A stretch of 64,000 bases of DNA, taken from NCBI RefSeq assembly GCF_003265705.1, contig NW_020313044.1, positions 2,189,223 through 2,253,222 of the forward strand, in the 5' to 3' direction. Of this stretch, positions 24,145 to 34,600 are shown in pieces. The stretch comes from Callorhinus ursinus. Lineage: Eukaryota > Chordata > Mammalia > Carnivora > Otariidae. Position 1 is the first letter of the stretch. Every line of letters begins with the position of its first letter. The notes below the pieces were generated by a model. It had not been told where the DNA came from. It was given only the letters and a program-made list of their open reading frames with translations, and did no database searches. Made by a program: the position numbers and the translations under genes.

Positions 24145-24313
24145 GGACTCCTAGGTGGCTCAGTCGGTTAAGCGTCTGCCTTCAGCTCAGGTCACGTTCC
24201 CAGGGTCCGGGGATCGAACCCCATGTTGGGCTCCCAGCTCAGTGGGGAGTCTGCTTCTCCCTCTGCCCCTCGACCTGCTCATTCTATCTCTGTCAAATAA
24301 ATAAAATCTTTTA
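24145..24313 (+). mobile_element. Can-SINE, plus (second of stacked pair)
   Basis: GGACTCCTAGGTGGCTCAGT head and CTGTCAAATAAATAAAATC tail. The TSD AAAAATGCGTTTAATTG (24128-24144) recurs with one change as AAAAATGCTTTTAATTG (24314-24330), which covers the left junction of the following L1. Confidence 0.95.
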
Positions 24314-25240
24314 AAAAATGCTTTTAATTGCACCAAAACAACAAGGTACCTAGAAATAAACCTAACCAAAGAAGTAAAAGATCTGTACTCTGAAAACTAT
24401 GAAACACTTATGAAAGAAACTGAGGAGGACACAAAGAAATGGGAAAGCAGTCTATGCTCATGGATTGGAAGAAAAATGTTCTTAAAAGGTCTGTACTACC
24501 CAAAGCAAACTACACATTTTCCCTACCAAAAATTCCACCAGCATTTTTCAGAGCTAGCTAGAACAAACAATCCTGAAATTTGTATGGAACCAGAAAAGAC
24601 CCCAAATACCCAAAGCAATCCTGAAAAAGAGAAACAAAACTGGAGGCATCACAATTCCGGACTTCAAGCTATATTATAAAGCTACAGTCATTAAGAAGGT
24701 ATGGCAAAAAAAAAACAAACAGACACATAGATCTATGGAACTGAATAGAGAACCCAGAAATGGACCCTCAACTCTATGGTCCACTAATCTTCAACAAGGC
24801 AGGAAAGAATATCCAATGGAAAAAAGTCATTTCAACAAATGGTGTTGGGAAAACTGGACAGCAACACCCGGAAGAATGAAGGTGGACCAGTTTCTTAAAC
24901 CATACACAAAAAATAAACTCAAAATGGATGACACACCTGAATGTGAGACAGGAAACCATCAAAATCCTTGAGGAGAATACAGGCAGCAACCTCTCTGACT
25001 TTGGCCGCAAGAAAATTCTTACTAGACATGTCACAACAGGCAAGGGAAACAAAAGCAAAAATGAACTACTAGGACTTCATCAAGATAAAAAGCTTCTGCA
25101 CAGTGAAGGAAACAATTAACAACACCAAAAGGCAGCCTATGGAATGGGAAAAGATAGGTGCAAATGACATATCTGATAAAGGGTTAGTATCCAAAATCTA
25201 TAAAGAACTTATCAAACTCAACACCTAAAAAAACAATCCA

Positions 25241-25453
25241 CGGGGCGCCGGGGGTGACTCAGTCATTAAGTTTCTGCCTTCAGCTCAGGTCATGATCCCA
25301 GGGTACTGGCATCAAGCCCTGCTCAGGTTCCCTGCTCTGCGAAAAGCCTGCTTCTCCCTCTCCCGCTCCCGCAACCCTTTTTGTGTTCCCTCTCTGGCTG
25401 TCTCTCTCTGTCAAATAAATAAATTCTTTAAAAAAATAAATAAATAAAAACTT
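25241..25453 (+). mobile_element. Can-SINE inside the L1, plus
   Basis: Head CGGGGCGCCGGGGGTGACTC (altered from GGGTGGCTC), tail CTGTCAAATAAATAAATTC followed by A/T-rich sequence. The TSD is A-run plus CAATCCA (25227-25240) against A-run plus GCAATCCA (25454-25469), splitting L1 text. Confidence 0.93.
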
Positions 25454-25754
25454 AAAAAAAAGCAATCCAGTTAAGAAATGGGCAGAAGACATGAACAGAC
25501 ATTTCTCCAAAGATATAGAAATGGCTAAGAGACACATGAAAAGATGCTCAACATCACTCATCATCAGAGAAATACAAATCAAAACCACGGTGATACCACC
25601 TCCCACCTGTCAGAATGGCTAAAATTAACAACTTATGAAACAAGTGTTGGTGAGGATGCAGAGAAAGGGGAACGCTTTTGCACTGCTGATGGAATGCAAA
25701 CTAGTGCAGCCAGTCTGGAAAACAGTATGGAGCTTCCTGAAAAAGTTAAAAATA

Positions 25755-25905
25755 TCGGGACGCCTGGGTGGCTCAGTCAGTTAAGCATCTGCCTTCAGCT
25801 CAGGTCATGATCCCAGGGTCCTGGGATCGAGTCCCGCAAGGAGCCCGCTTCTCCCTCTGCCTGCCTCTGTCTCTCTCTCTGATAAATAAAATCTTAAAAA
25901 AAAAA
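25755..25905 (+). mobile_element. Can-SINE inside the L1, plus, short body
   Basis: GGACGCCTGGGTGGCTCAGT head, tail GATAAATAAAATC plus A-run. The body lacks about 40 bases around the 'GGGCTCCCTGCTC' segment. The perfect 14-bp TSD AAAAGTTAAAAATA is at 25741-25754 and 25906-25919. Confidence 0.94.
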
Positions 25906-26096
25906 AAAAGTTAAAAATAGAGCTACCCTATGACCCAGCAATTGCACTACTAGGTATTTACCCAAAGGACACAAAAATACTGATTTGAAGGCATACATGC
26001 ACTCCAATGTTTATAGCAGCATTATCAACAATAGCCAAACTATGGAAAGATGCCAAATGTCCATCAACTGATTAATGGATAAAGAAGATGTGGTGA

Positions 26097-26103
26097 ACAC
26101 ACA

Positions 26104-26151
<48 letters not shown>
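26097..26151 (+). repeat. (AC)n microsatellite
   Basis: About 27 AC units with one AA interruption near the start. It sits in L1 where relatives carry a short TATATA/ACA stretch before AATGGAATATTA, so it grew from L1 sequence. Confidence 0.97.
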
Positions 26152-26153
<2 letters not shown>

Positions 26154-26589
26154 AGTATCACTCAGCCATCAAAAAGAATGAAATCTTGCCATCTGCAACA
26201 ACATGAATGGAACTAGAGTATATTAGGCTAAGCAAAATAAGTCAGCCAGAGAAAGACAAATACCATATGATTTCACACATGTGGAATTTAAGAAACAAAA
26301 CAGATGAACATATTGGGGGGGTGGGAAGAGAGAGGGAAACAAACCATAAATGACTCTTAATGACAGAGAACAAACTGAGGGGTGATGGAGGGAAGTGGGA
26401 GGGATGGACTAAATGGGGGATGGGTATTAAGGAGGGCACTTGCTATGATGAGCACTGAGTATTGTCTGTAAGTGATCAATCACTGAATTCTACTCATGAA
26501 ACCAATATCGCACTGTATGTTAACTAACTAGAATTTTAAATAAAAATTTGAAAAGAAAAATAAATTTAAAAAAAACAAAGATGCTTTTA

Positions 26590-27444
26590 GATCAGTTCTT
26601 ACTAGTACCAGGAAAAAGCTTGTTTCTCAGAAAACCAATATAAATACTGGCAATTTTATTAGATGATAATTATGAAATTCATCATATTTACCTTTTTCTC
26701 TTGGCTGACAGGACATTCAGAACTATGTTTAGTGTTTAGGTTCAACCAAAGTAGCCAAGGTGATTATTACACTTGTTTTCTCCAACCTCACAATGACAGA
26801 ATTTACATTTTTTTTAATTTATATTTAGGCAGGCTTCTATATATATTCTTTCACTAAAAGCTACTTAAAGTCCTTTTAATTAGCAGGCAGCCTAATAAAA
26901 AAGTGTACTACCACACCATGAGCACAGCATTAACCACCGTTATCTCAATATGGTGTCAATGACAGCTCACTTGGTAAGTTCCTATCCTAAGGCAGGTATT
27001 CAGGAGAAGTAAAATGAGTATAGGTAGGGCAGTGGGAATGGAGGCATACAACAGGATGCAGCATCCTTCAGGAAAACAGTGGGGGTAAGGGAATGTCCTC
27101 TCAAACACAAGTAGATTTGGACTGCAATATAAATTCTACACAGGGAAAATATTACTTTTTTACAGATAGGAAGACAGATGGAAAAGAGCTCAAGTAACTT
27201 GTCCCAGTCCTTGGTTCTCTCCACTGTACGACACTGCTGTGCCATGAGCCACTGCTGTTAACAGAGCCTTCAAAGACCATGTAGATGGCAATGAGGACCA
27301 CAGATGAGGAGAAAGGCCACATCTGCTAAAAAATGACATCAGCTCAAGCCATTGTCATTGCAGCCTAGTAAGTATGTACATAGTAGGTCTTACGATTTCT
27401 AACCTTTAAGTGGGTAAGGGGGAAGAGGGCGGAAAAGAGGAAAC
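26590..27444. other. Intronic DNA, nothing recognised
   Basis: AT-rich, with no exon or repeat family recognised. Confidence 0.5.
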
Positions 27445-27725
27445 TAGCAGTTAACAATCACCTCTTGGTGCTAGGCACTACAGTAGCTATTATACATCTT
27501 ATTTCATTTTCACAACAATCGTATGAGATAGGTATTCCCAACTTACAGATGAAAATACTTTGGTTCTACCAACAGTCCAACTCGACAAATATTTTCCCAA
27601 CATCAAATTACCAGCCACCTAGGATCCTGCAACCCACAGAAGTTCCTGCCTAGAGTAGCCTTCAAGCTATTAAGAGAACTAGGTCTCCAACCCAGGTCTG
27701 CCTAATTTCAAAAGCAATTCTTTTC
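27445..27725 (+). mobile_element. MIR SINE, plus
   Basis: MIR order: 'GGTGCTAGGCACTACAGTAG', 'TTATTTCATTTTCACAACAA', 'GTATGAGATAGGTATTCCC', 'ACTTACAGATGAAAATAC', later 'CCAACCCAGGTCTGCCTAA'. The middle is expanded or diverged relative to a standard MIR. Confidence 0.7.
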
Positions 27726-28659
27726 CACCACCAGACTCTGCCTTCCTCTGTCTCTGAGCTCTGCTGAGGATGTGCTGAGCCTGACAGCACTTCAGGAACA
27801 ACCGAATCCTAACTGCCAACACCTCTGCTGTCTCCCCGCAAGAAAACAGACTGGGGTCAAATAGTAAAGTCTCTCACTACGTGCTACAGGCCAACCTTAA
27901 CACAAAGACCAGAATCTGTGCTGACCTGGGGCCTGAGAACAAAGCAGACATCGTTAAGGCTCAACAGAGGGATTGGTGGGCTGGTAGAATAATGGATTCC
28001 TTAAGGACTGGACAGCTCAGCCCCTTTAGCCAAAAACTCTTCTATCATTTCCTCCTGCCATTCTTGGCAGGCACTAATCCACACTTCAATTACTTTATGT
28101 CTTGATGGATTGCTGAATTGAATTTATCTAATGCTAGGTAAGGGCCTAGGTTGCCATGTGGGAATGGATTCCTCTAGGGATCGGTAAGAACACAGATCAG
28201 ATTTCCAATCACATCTTTATCAATCATCATCATTAGGACCCTACTCAGGAAGCTGGTAATGAATTAAAGCCCAGTCTATCAGCCTCATCAGACAGACAGC
28301 TCTTGCCGTGGTAAAAACAGGGCTTCAGTCCCTCCCAAACCAAAGGAGCACTAAGGTCCTGGGATACCCAGAGATGCCTAGGGCATGGCATCCCAGCTCA
28401 GCCAAGACTGTTGGAGCACCACCAAGCACAGGCACCAGGCCAGGCCCTACAGGGACTCAAGGATGCAAATGATACCAACTGGTTTTAGTTCAGGAACAAG
28501 GTGGTGGTATAAAGCAAATCCATACATTACTATAATAGAAGGTTTTATGTGAGCTTCAAGCAAGAGGGTGTGGTAGGCAAGTAGGAATATAAATAAGACT
28601 ACTGGGAGCAACTAGAGAGGAGAAAATTCTGAAGAACCCTGAAGTGGGGGGAAGAAGGA
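27726..28659. other. Intronic DNA, nothing recognised
   Basis: No exon or repeat family recognised with confidence. Confidence 0.5.
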
Positions 28660-28808
28660 CAACTTTTTTCCCCACTTTTTCCTTGCTTTTCATTTTCTGA
28701 TTACTACAGAAATATACAATCATTATACGTTAAAAATAAAACATTACAGGAATATGTAATCATCCTATAATCCCTATAATCATCATTTTTCTTCAAGAAT
28801 AATTACTG

Positions 28809-29025
28809 AGGCGCCTAGGTGGCTCAGTTGGTTATACAACCAACTCTTGGTTTTGGCTCCGGGTCATGAGATGAGACCCTGCGACAGGCTGCGTGCTCAG
28901 TGAGGAGTGTGCCTGAGATTCTTTCCCCCTCCTTCTCCCTCACCCTCCTCTCCCCATATCCCCCATCTCACGCACTCCTTCTCCCACATCACCCCACCTC
29001 ACTTACACTCTCTTAATAAAATTAC
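28809..29025 (+). mobile_element. Can-SINE, older, plus (left arm of inverted pair)
   Basis: AGGCGCCTAGGTGGCTCAGT head, 'CTCTTGGTTTTGGCTCCGGG' body, CT-rich region and a poor tail (CTCTTAATAAAATTAC). Its tail abuts the tail of the next SINE. Confidence 0.88.
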
Positions 29026-29241
29026 TTTTTTCTAAAGATTTTATTTGAGAGAGAGAGAGAGAACGCATGCACACAAGCGCAAGGAGAGGAGAAGAGAGGG
29101 AGAGAGGGACAAGCAGACTCCACCCACGCTGAGTGTGGAAGGAGCCCAACACAAGGCTCAGGCTCAGAACCCTGAGATCATGGCCTGAGCCGAAACCAAG
29201 AGTCGGCCACTTAACTGACTGAGCCACCCAGGTGCCCCCCC
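29026..29241 (-). mobile_element. Can-SINE, older, minus (right arm of inverted pair)
   Basis: TTTTTTCTAAAGATTTTATTT, GA-repeat, ... GAGCCACCCAGGTGCCCCCC. The same 'old' body type (CGAAACCAAGAGTCGGCC) as the left arm. Outer flanks AATAATTACTG (28798-28808) and AATAATTATTG (29245-29255) suggest a shared target. Confidence 0.9.
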
Positions 29242-29499
29242 AAAATAATTATTGTTAACAGGGCACGATTTTTAAATTTTTCTATATACACATTCGTATA
29301 CATTTATTACTAATAATTTTTTCAAGAATGGAATCACAGCGTATGTACTGTCGTATGAGATGTTTTCTATCATCTGGCAGTACACTTTCAATATTATTCC
29401 ATGTCAGCGCATGTGCATCTACCTTACCTCATTTCTCAAGAGTGTCACAGTATTCCATTGCAATGGACATACATCAGTATGATTTTAACAGGTAGAAAT

Positions 29500-30375
29500 T
29501 ATGTAGGCTAGGGGGTCAAGGGAGCAGAGAAAGAGAAGTGGAAAAGAAACTTCAGAACAAAAGAATAACATGAACAAAGGCAAGGAAGAAGTCAAGTCCA
29601 GGACCATCAGAGAAACGGAAGGAGTCCCATGGCCACAAAATGAGGTGTGTAAAGGGTCACTGTAGGAGATAAGAAGGAAAGAAAGAGGTTGTGGTGCCTC
29701 ACAATCCCTGTCGAGAAGTTGGACCTTAACTCTCTAAGCACTAGGGGAAGCATTTCTTTGGGGGGAAAAAAATCATGTCACAAGAAGAACAGTGGCTAAT
29801 ATGTAGAGGATGCACCTGGAGGCAGACACACCTGTAGCTGGGGAAACTGGGCAAGGAGCCATAGCTTAGTAAAAAGTCATGCGGTAGGAACAAGAGGGAG
29901 CACTGGGAATGGAAACAAAGTGATGGGACCAGGCAGAGCAAGGCGACTGTTAAGCCTACGTGGATGGGGAATGGGGAGGGAGGGAGATTGCAAAGTTCAA
30001 AGATAAGGTAACTGGGAGGATAATGATGTCATGATTAAGTAGGAAGAAGGAATTTTGGAGGAAGTTATCATGAGTTTGGTTTAAAAGTGTGTGTAGCACC
30101 AATGAGACAGGTGGATATATATATCAATCAGCTGAAAATATGAGGTGGGGACTCAGGGGGTGAGGTTGAGGCTGGAAACACAGGCTTGGGAGTCATCTGC
30201 ATAGCAATGAGGGCCAAAGCCAGAAATCTCTGAGGCAGAAAGCAAAGAGAGAAGACACAGTATTTACGACAGCTTTGAAAAATGGCTACATCTGAAAAAT
30301 AGGAGGGAGAAAAACAGTCAGAACACAGGTAAAAATGGACTCTAGTGAAATAACAGATGTAGAAACAATTTGCCA
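29500..30375 (-). mobile_element. L2 LINE relic, minus
   Basis: Reverse complement of L2 text: 'CATGAACAAAGGCAAGGAAG', 'CTTAACTCTCTAAGCACTAGG', 'TGGGAGTCATCTGCATAGC'. Matches in order the better preserved minus-strand L2 at 36.5-38.8 kb. Highly diverged. Confidence 0.55.
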
Positions 30376-31369
30376 AATTTAACTTCTACATAAATGAGTC
30401 ATTAAAATAATAAATTATATTTACTGGCTTCTTTCCTCCCCTCCCCCCACTTTGCCCAGCTCCAACTCCATTCCTAGGGCTAGTAACCAGACCACAACAG
30501 CAGCCCAAATCCCAGGACTCTAACTTGAACCCTAGAGCCGTTTCCTCATTTGTAATCCGACATCCTGCCCAAGTCTACCTCTTTCCCCATACAACTAGAA
30601 GGTGAGGGAATCAAGAGGAGTGGCAATTAATAGTGTCTTAGAAATGACAGATGCCATGAGGTCCATGCTGTGTGATAAAGAATGAGGCCACAAGGACATT
30701 GAGTGACTCTGAGAACCAAGATGGGGCTGATGGGCCACAGGCCTGAGGTGAAACAACAGCTGGAGGTCAATCAATGGACTAGAGGGGGGCAATGATATTA
30801 AGTTCTAGGGGGAGAAAGTGATAAAGCAGGTGGGGCTGAGAGGCTAGAGGAGGGAGCTGCCGGAAGTTGGGGAGGGCCACCAGTTCTTTAACAATGGGGA
30901 GGGGAAAAACCTCCCCAGGGAAAAGGTTACCAGACCACCCCTCCATGTCCCAAGGCTGCATGGGGTAAGTATCCAGCCACCCATCCACTTCCAGGTACCC
31001 ACTCACTCTTCCTACAAGCCAGCTGAGGCAGTTCGCACCCATGTCTACCATGCTTAGGAACTGCCCTACCCGGACCCTGGACCACTGTGCAGAGGCTGCA
31101 GGCTCTATCCTTCATCTTTGGAGCTATTATTAAGCCCATCAAGCTGCTACCTCTAGAGCACAGTCTCCTCTGAAAAGATGACACGGAAATCTGACCCTCT
31201 GCTTCCTTCCTGCTGCTGCTCTGCTCACAGTGGTTCTTTCAGTCACTCGTTTAGCAAATATTTGCTGACTGCTGACTAGGTGCACTTTCCTTTTTGTCAT
31301 TTCTCTGACAAAGAATAGTGAAGTCAAAAACATATGGAACATGTTCAAAATCCATACCACTCCTGGTCA
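30376..31369. other. Intronic DNA, nothing recognised
   Basis: Apparently unique. Moderately GC-rich around 30.8-31.2 kb with overlapping chance frames. Confidence 0.5.
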
Positions 31370-32060
31370 CTTGATTGACTGAGAATAAAGCCTTTCTCAT
31401 AAGCAAGATTTCACTCCCCATGGGAACACATGCCTATGTTCTCAAATGGCAGGGCTCAGCTCACTCTACCCGAGAAGCAGAGTGTAACTTCTGGTGCCAG
31501 CTCCCCCAGCCCACCAGGCTCCTATCCGTACACTCAGCTTTTAAGAACAATTTCTGGGGCAACAACTGGAAGAGTTGTCCTGAAAAAGTTTGCTTCCCAC
31601 ATGCCTCAGCTTCAAGCTGTTCTAGCTGGGAGCCCAGCAAGACTGCCTATCCTGAGGCAGATAGGCCCAAATCGACTCTTCAAGTAAAGATTTGCTTTGG
31701 TGTCAAGGAAAACCACAGCATTAGCTCCTTCGGGGTCTGTCTCATATGCAAAGAGCTACTTTGGTCAAGCTCATGAGCTTTTGAGCAGCCTGTAACTCAT
31801 GGTTGAGCCAGGTATGGTTATAAAAACCTCACCAATTTTGCCTAATATAGGACCATCTAAAGGACTATTCACTCCAGAACTCCCTGCTGGGATGGCCACG
31901 GCTTCATTGGGCTTGCCATCGTACTTTGACTTCTTCCTCGGTCCAATCCTGCTTCCTCCCCTTTCCTTGCACTATTGTTGGAATAAATATACTGTACCCC
32001 AGCCTCCATCACAATATCTGTGTCAGGAAAGCCCAACCAAAACCTTTTTAAACTTGTGAA
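31370..32060 (+). mobile_element. LTR-like relic (probable ERV-derived)
   Basis: The 3' part resembles a mammalian LTR: TATAAAAACCTCACC (about 31820), 'CATTGGGCTTGCCATCGTAC', 'CTTCTTCCTCGGTCCAATCC', then GGAATAAATATACTGTACCCC-type polyadenylation region and 'ATATCTGTGTCAGGAAAGCCC'. The 133-codon open frame across it has no viral or cellular domain I recognise. Family and ends uncertain. Confidence 0.45.
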
Positions 32061-32490
32061 GGTGGGACGCCCTGTGGATCCTACTCGTGGGTGGGACCCT
32101 GAATGCTCGTACAGTTAGACCACATATTTCTTCTGTGACTATGCAACATTTCGAGGACTCCCCCAAAAGACCTTGTGTGAACTGAAATAAACAGAGATTC
32201 AAAGTATCTAGTACCACCCACCAATCATAATCATGTTTCTCTAGTTAGCACATCCTACCCCTCTATTCAATCACTGGTTCACATCATCTACCCTCCCTGG
32301 AACCCCTGACTCCCATTTCTCGGTTGAGGCCTGGCCTTCTACATCATAGACTACATGAAAGCTATCAGATGGGGTCTCCCCAGCTTCCCACTTCCAAATG
32401 AATGGAGTTCACCTTTTCAAGAACCTTACCTCTTACCCACCCGTCTCTGTGTCCTACAGTCCTTCCAGCAGCATTTTTACATAGTCTCTA
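32061..32490. other. Intronic DNA, nothing recognised
   Basis: No exon or repeat family recognised. Confidence 0.45.
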
Positions 32491-33000
32491 GTTTCTTCAA
32501 CATGGAAGAACTTTGAAAACATTATGCTACATGGAAGAAAAACAGACACAAAACTCACATATTTTATGACTCCACTTGTAAGAAATATCCAGAAGAGGTA
32601 AATCCATAACAACAGAAAGGAGGCTGGTGGCTGCCAAGGGCTAGGGAAAGGGCACAATGGAGAGTAACTTCTTAATGGGTATGGGGTTTCCCTTTGGGGT
32701 GATAACATTTTAGAATCAGGTAGAAGTGATGATTTCACATGTACTAAACACCACCAAAGTGCCCACTTTAAAATGGCTAACTTTAGGGACGCCTGGGAGG
32801 CTCAGTCGGTTAAGTGTCTGCCTTCGGCTCAGGTCATGATCCCAGGGTCCTGGGATCGAGCCCCACATCAGGCTCCTTGCTCTGCCTGCTGCTCCCCCTG
32901 CTTGTTCTCACTCTCTCTCTGACAAGTAAGTAAATAAAATCTTTTAAAAATGAATAAATAAAATGGTTAACTCTATAGTATGTGAATTTTAAACAAAGAA
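32491..33000 (+). mobile_element. Old L1 3' end with SINE insertion
   Basis: 'ATGGAAGAACTTTGAAAAC', 'ATTATGCTACATGGAAGAAA', 'GGCTGCCAAGGGCTAGGG' and 'GGGTATGGGGTTTCCCTTTG' are L1 3' text homologous in layout to 4860-5160. The end continues after the SINE as AAAATGGTTAACTCTATAGT. Confidence 0.75.
32786..32959 (+). mobile_element. Can-SINE, plus
   Basis: GGACGCCTGGGAGGCTCAGT head, CCTGGGATCGAGCCCCACATC body, GACAAGTAAGTAAATAAAATC tail. The TSD AAAATGGCTAACTTTA (32770-32785) and AAAATGGTTAACTCTA (32960-32975) has two changes. Confidence 0.95.
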
Positions 33001-33419
33001 AAACTCCCCTACACTCCTTCTAGGTACTACCTTTCTTTATTTCTTTTCTCTTATACTGAGAAACTTCACAATGGTTATCTACACTTGAATGTACCTCCTC
33101 CTCCTCACCTTCCATTCATTCCACAGCCCACTCCACTCTACTTCCACCCAGTAATAACCACTGATGCTTCTTAATCCTCACATCTTGAGATTTTATGGCA
33201 GCACCTGATATCTCAGTCCAAAAGTACTCTGTCCTGATGTGAGATTGTAAATCTCCAATTACTTCCTACCTCTACAGTCTCTCCTTCCCCAGGTTCCTTT
33301 GCCAGCTTACCTTCTTCTACCTACCTATGTTGAAGAGTTAAAATTTCTCAGGAATGGGTGCCTGGTTCTCTTCTGAGGCATCCCTCACTCACTCTCTCTC
33401 TCTCTCTCACACACACACA
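33001..33419. other. Pyrimidine-rich intronic DNA ending in (CT)n(CA)n
   Basis: No exon recognised; may be part of an old LINE. A compound CT then CA dinucleotide repeat lies at about 33389-33421. Confidence 0.45.
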
Positions 33420-34395
33420 CAAACACAGGAATGCAAAGAAATAAACTAGAAGGATCTACTAGGTAGTAAAACAAAATATACTGCAAAGTCTATATAATTA
33501 AAAAGGTTTGGTAACTGGCACATGAATAGACAGAATTAGCAATGGAATAGGGAAGAAAATTAAACAATAGACCCAACTACATATGAAAATCTAATACATA
33601 ATAAGGGTAGCATCTCAAATGTGGGGGAAGGAAGACTTTTTAATAAGCATCTCTGGGATAATTTAACAGACATATGGAAAAAGATAAAATTAACTCCATC
33701 CTTATGCCTATATATCAGGGTAAATTCCAAACAAATGATATTTAAATGTAAAAAATGAAACTATACAAGTACCAGAGGAAAACATAGGTGAATTCCTCTA
33801 TAACCTAGGAATAGAGAATAAGTTTCCTATTTATGATTCAAAATGCAAAAGCAATAACAAAAATATTAATAAATTTGATGAGGCAAAAATAAGTTCAAAA
33901 AAATTTTAGATGCATAGAAAATATCACAAGTAAAAGATAAATGACAAGCTGGGGAAAAAATTTGCAACTTCATATAGACAAAGTGTTAGTATTACTAATC
34001 CATAAAGCACTTTTAAAAATACCGAAGACCAAAAACACTACAGAAAAAAGGACTGGAAATGTGAACAGGCAGTTCACAGAAATACAATGCCACTTAACTA
34101 AAAAAGATGTTCAACTTTGCTGAGAATAGGAGAAAGGTCGAACAAAACTGCAGTAGGCCTTCTACATCATAGGAATGAAACCATTTCTCACCTACCAGAC
34201 TGGCTAATACCTTTCCACAGGTAAGACTATAGTCAAAGGGGCAGTTACAAACAATGCTGACGGAAATGCAAAATAGTTACAACCCCTATGGAAGCCATTT
34301 GACAATGTCTAATAAAAATTGCAACTGCACTTAACCCTTTGACCCAGAAATGTGACTTATAGAAAGTGTTTCCAAAGATATATGAGCAACATCCT
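33420..34395 (+). mobile_element. Old L1 (L1M-type) ORF2 relic
   Basis: A-rich L1 sense text: 'GGTTTGGTAACTGGCACATG', 'GGTAAATTCCAAACAAATG', 'GAACAGGCAGTTCACAGAAA', 'GATGTTCAACTTTGCTGAG', 'CCTTTGACCCAGAAATGTG'. Many stops and gaps. Confidence 0.7.
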
Positions 34396-34600
34396 GAATG
34401 ATTTTGGAAGCCAGTTCTTCTCCAGAGCCACCAGAAAGAACACAGCCTGCATGACACCTGTTATCAGCCTATGAGACCCTCCGCTGAAGACCCAGCTAAC
34501 CATCACCCAGACTTCTGACCTACATACACTGTGAACTAAGCGACTACACCACCAAGTTTGTGGTAATTTATTGCACAGCTGTAATTTGTAATATGGCCCT
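34396..34600 (+). mobile_element. MaLR/MLT1-type LTR 3' fragment
   Basis: 'GATTTTGGAAGCCAGTTC', 'CCAGCTAACCATCACCCAG', 'CTACACCACCAAGTTTGTGG', 'TAATTTATTGCACAGCTG' resemble the 3' half of old MaLR LTRs. Adjoins the L1 relic directly. Confidence 0.5.

Larger units (their letters stand above)
24327..26576 (+). mobile_element. Carnivore L1, 5'-truncated, broken ORF2
   Basis: About 1.9 kb of L1 sequence once the SINEs are removed: the C-terminal half of the ORF2 reverse-transcriptase protein region plus 3' UTR. Recognisable text includes 'ATTTGTATGGAACCAGAAAAG', 'GGAGGCATCACAATTCCGG', 'ACTTCATCAAGATAAAAAGC', 'GACCCAGCAATTGCACTAC' and 'CACATGTGGAATTTAAGAAAC'. Frameshifts divide the ORF2 frame into short pieces, so it is inactive. 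Flanks AAAAATGCTTTTA (24314-24326) and AAAGATGCTTTTA (26577-26589) form its TSD. Confidence 0.93.
28660..29480 (+). repeat. Old AT-rich interspersed repeat, family not assigned, split by two SINEs
   Basis: The flanks of the SINE pair (28660-28808 and 29242-29480) read like a common old mammalian repeat: 'TATACAATCATTATACG', 'TTTCAAGAATGGAATCACAG', 'GTATGTACTGTCGTATGAG', 'CACAGTATTCCATTGCAATGG'. I could not place it in a family. Confidence 0.4.

Noticed and set aside
24410..25119. Several open frames with reverse-transcriptase-like text
   Set aside because: Fragments of the broken L1 ORF2, already covered by the L1 feature. No intact frame.
31375..31776. 133-codon plus-strand open frame
   Set aside because: Falls inside an LTR-like relic and shows no viral or cellular domain.
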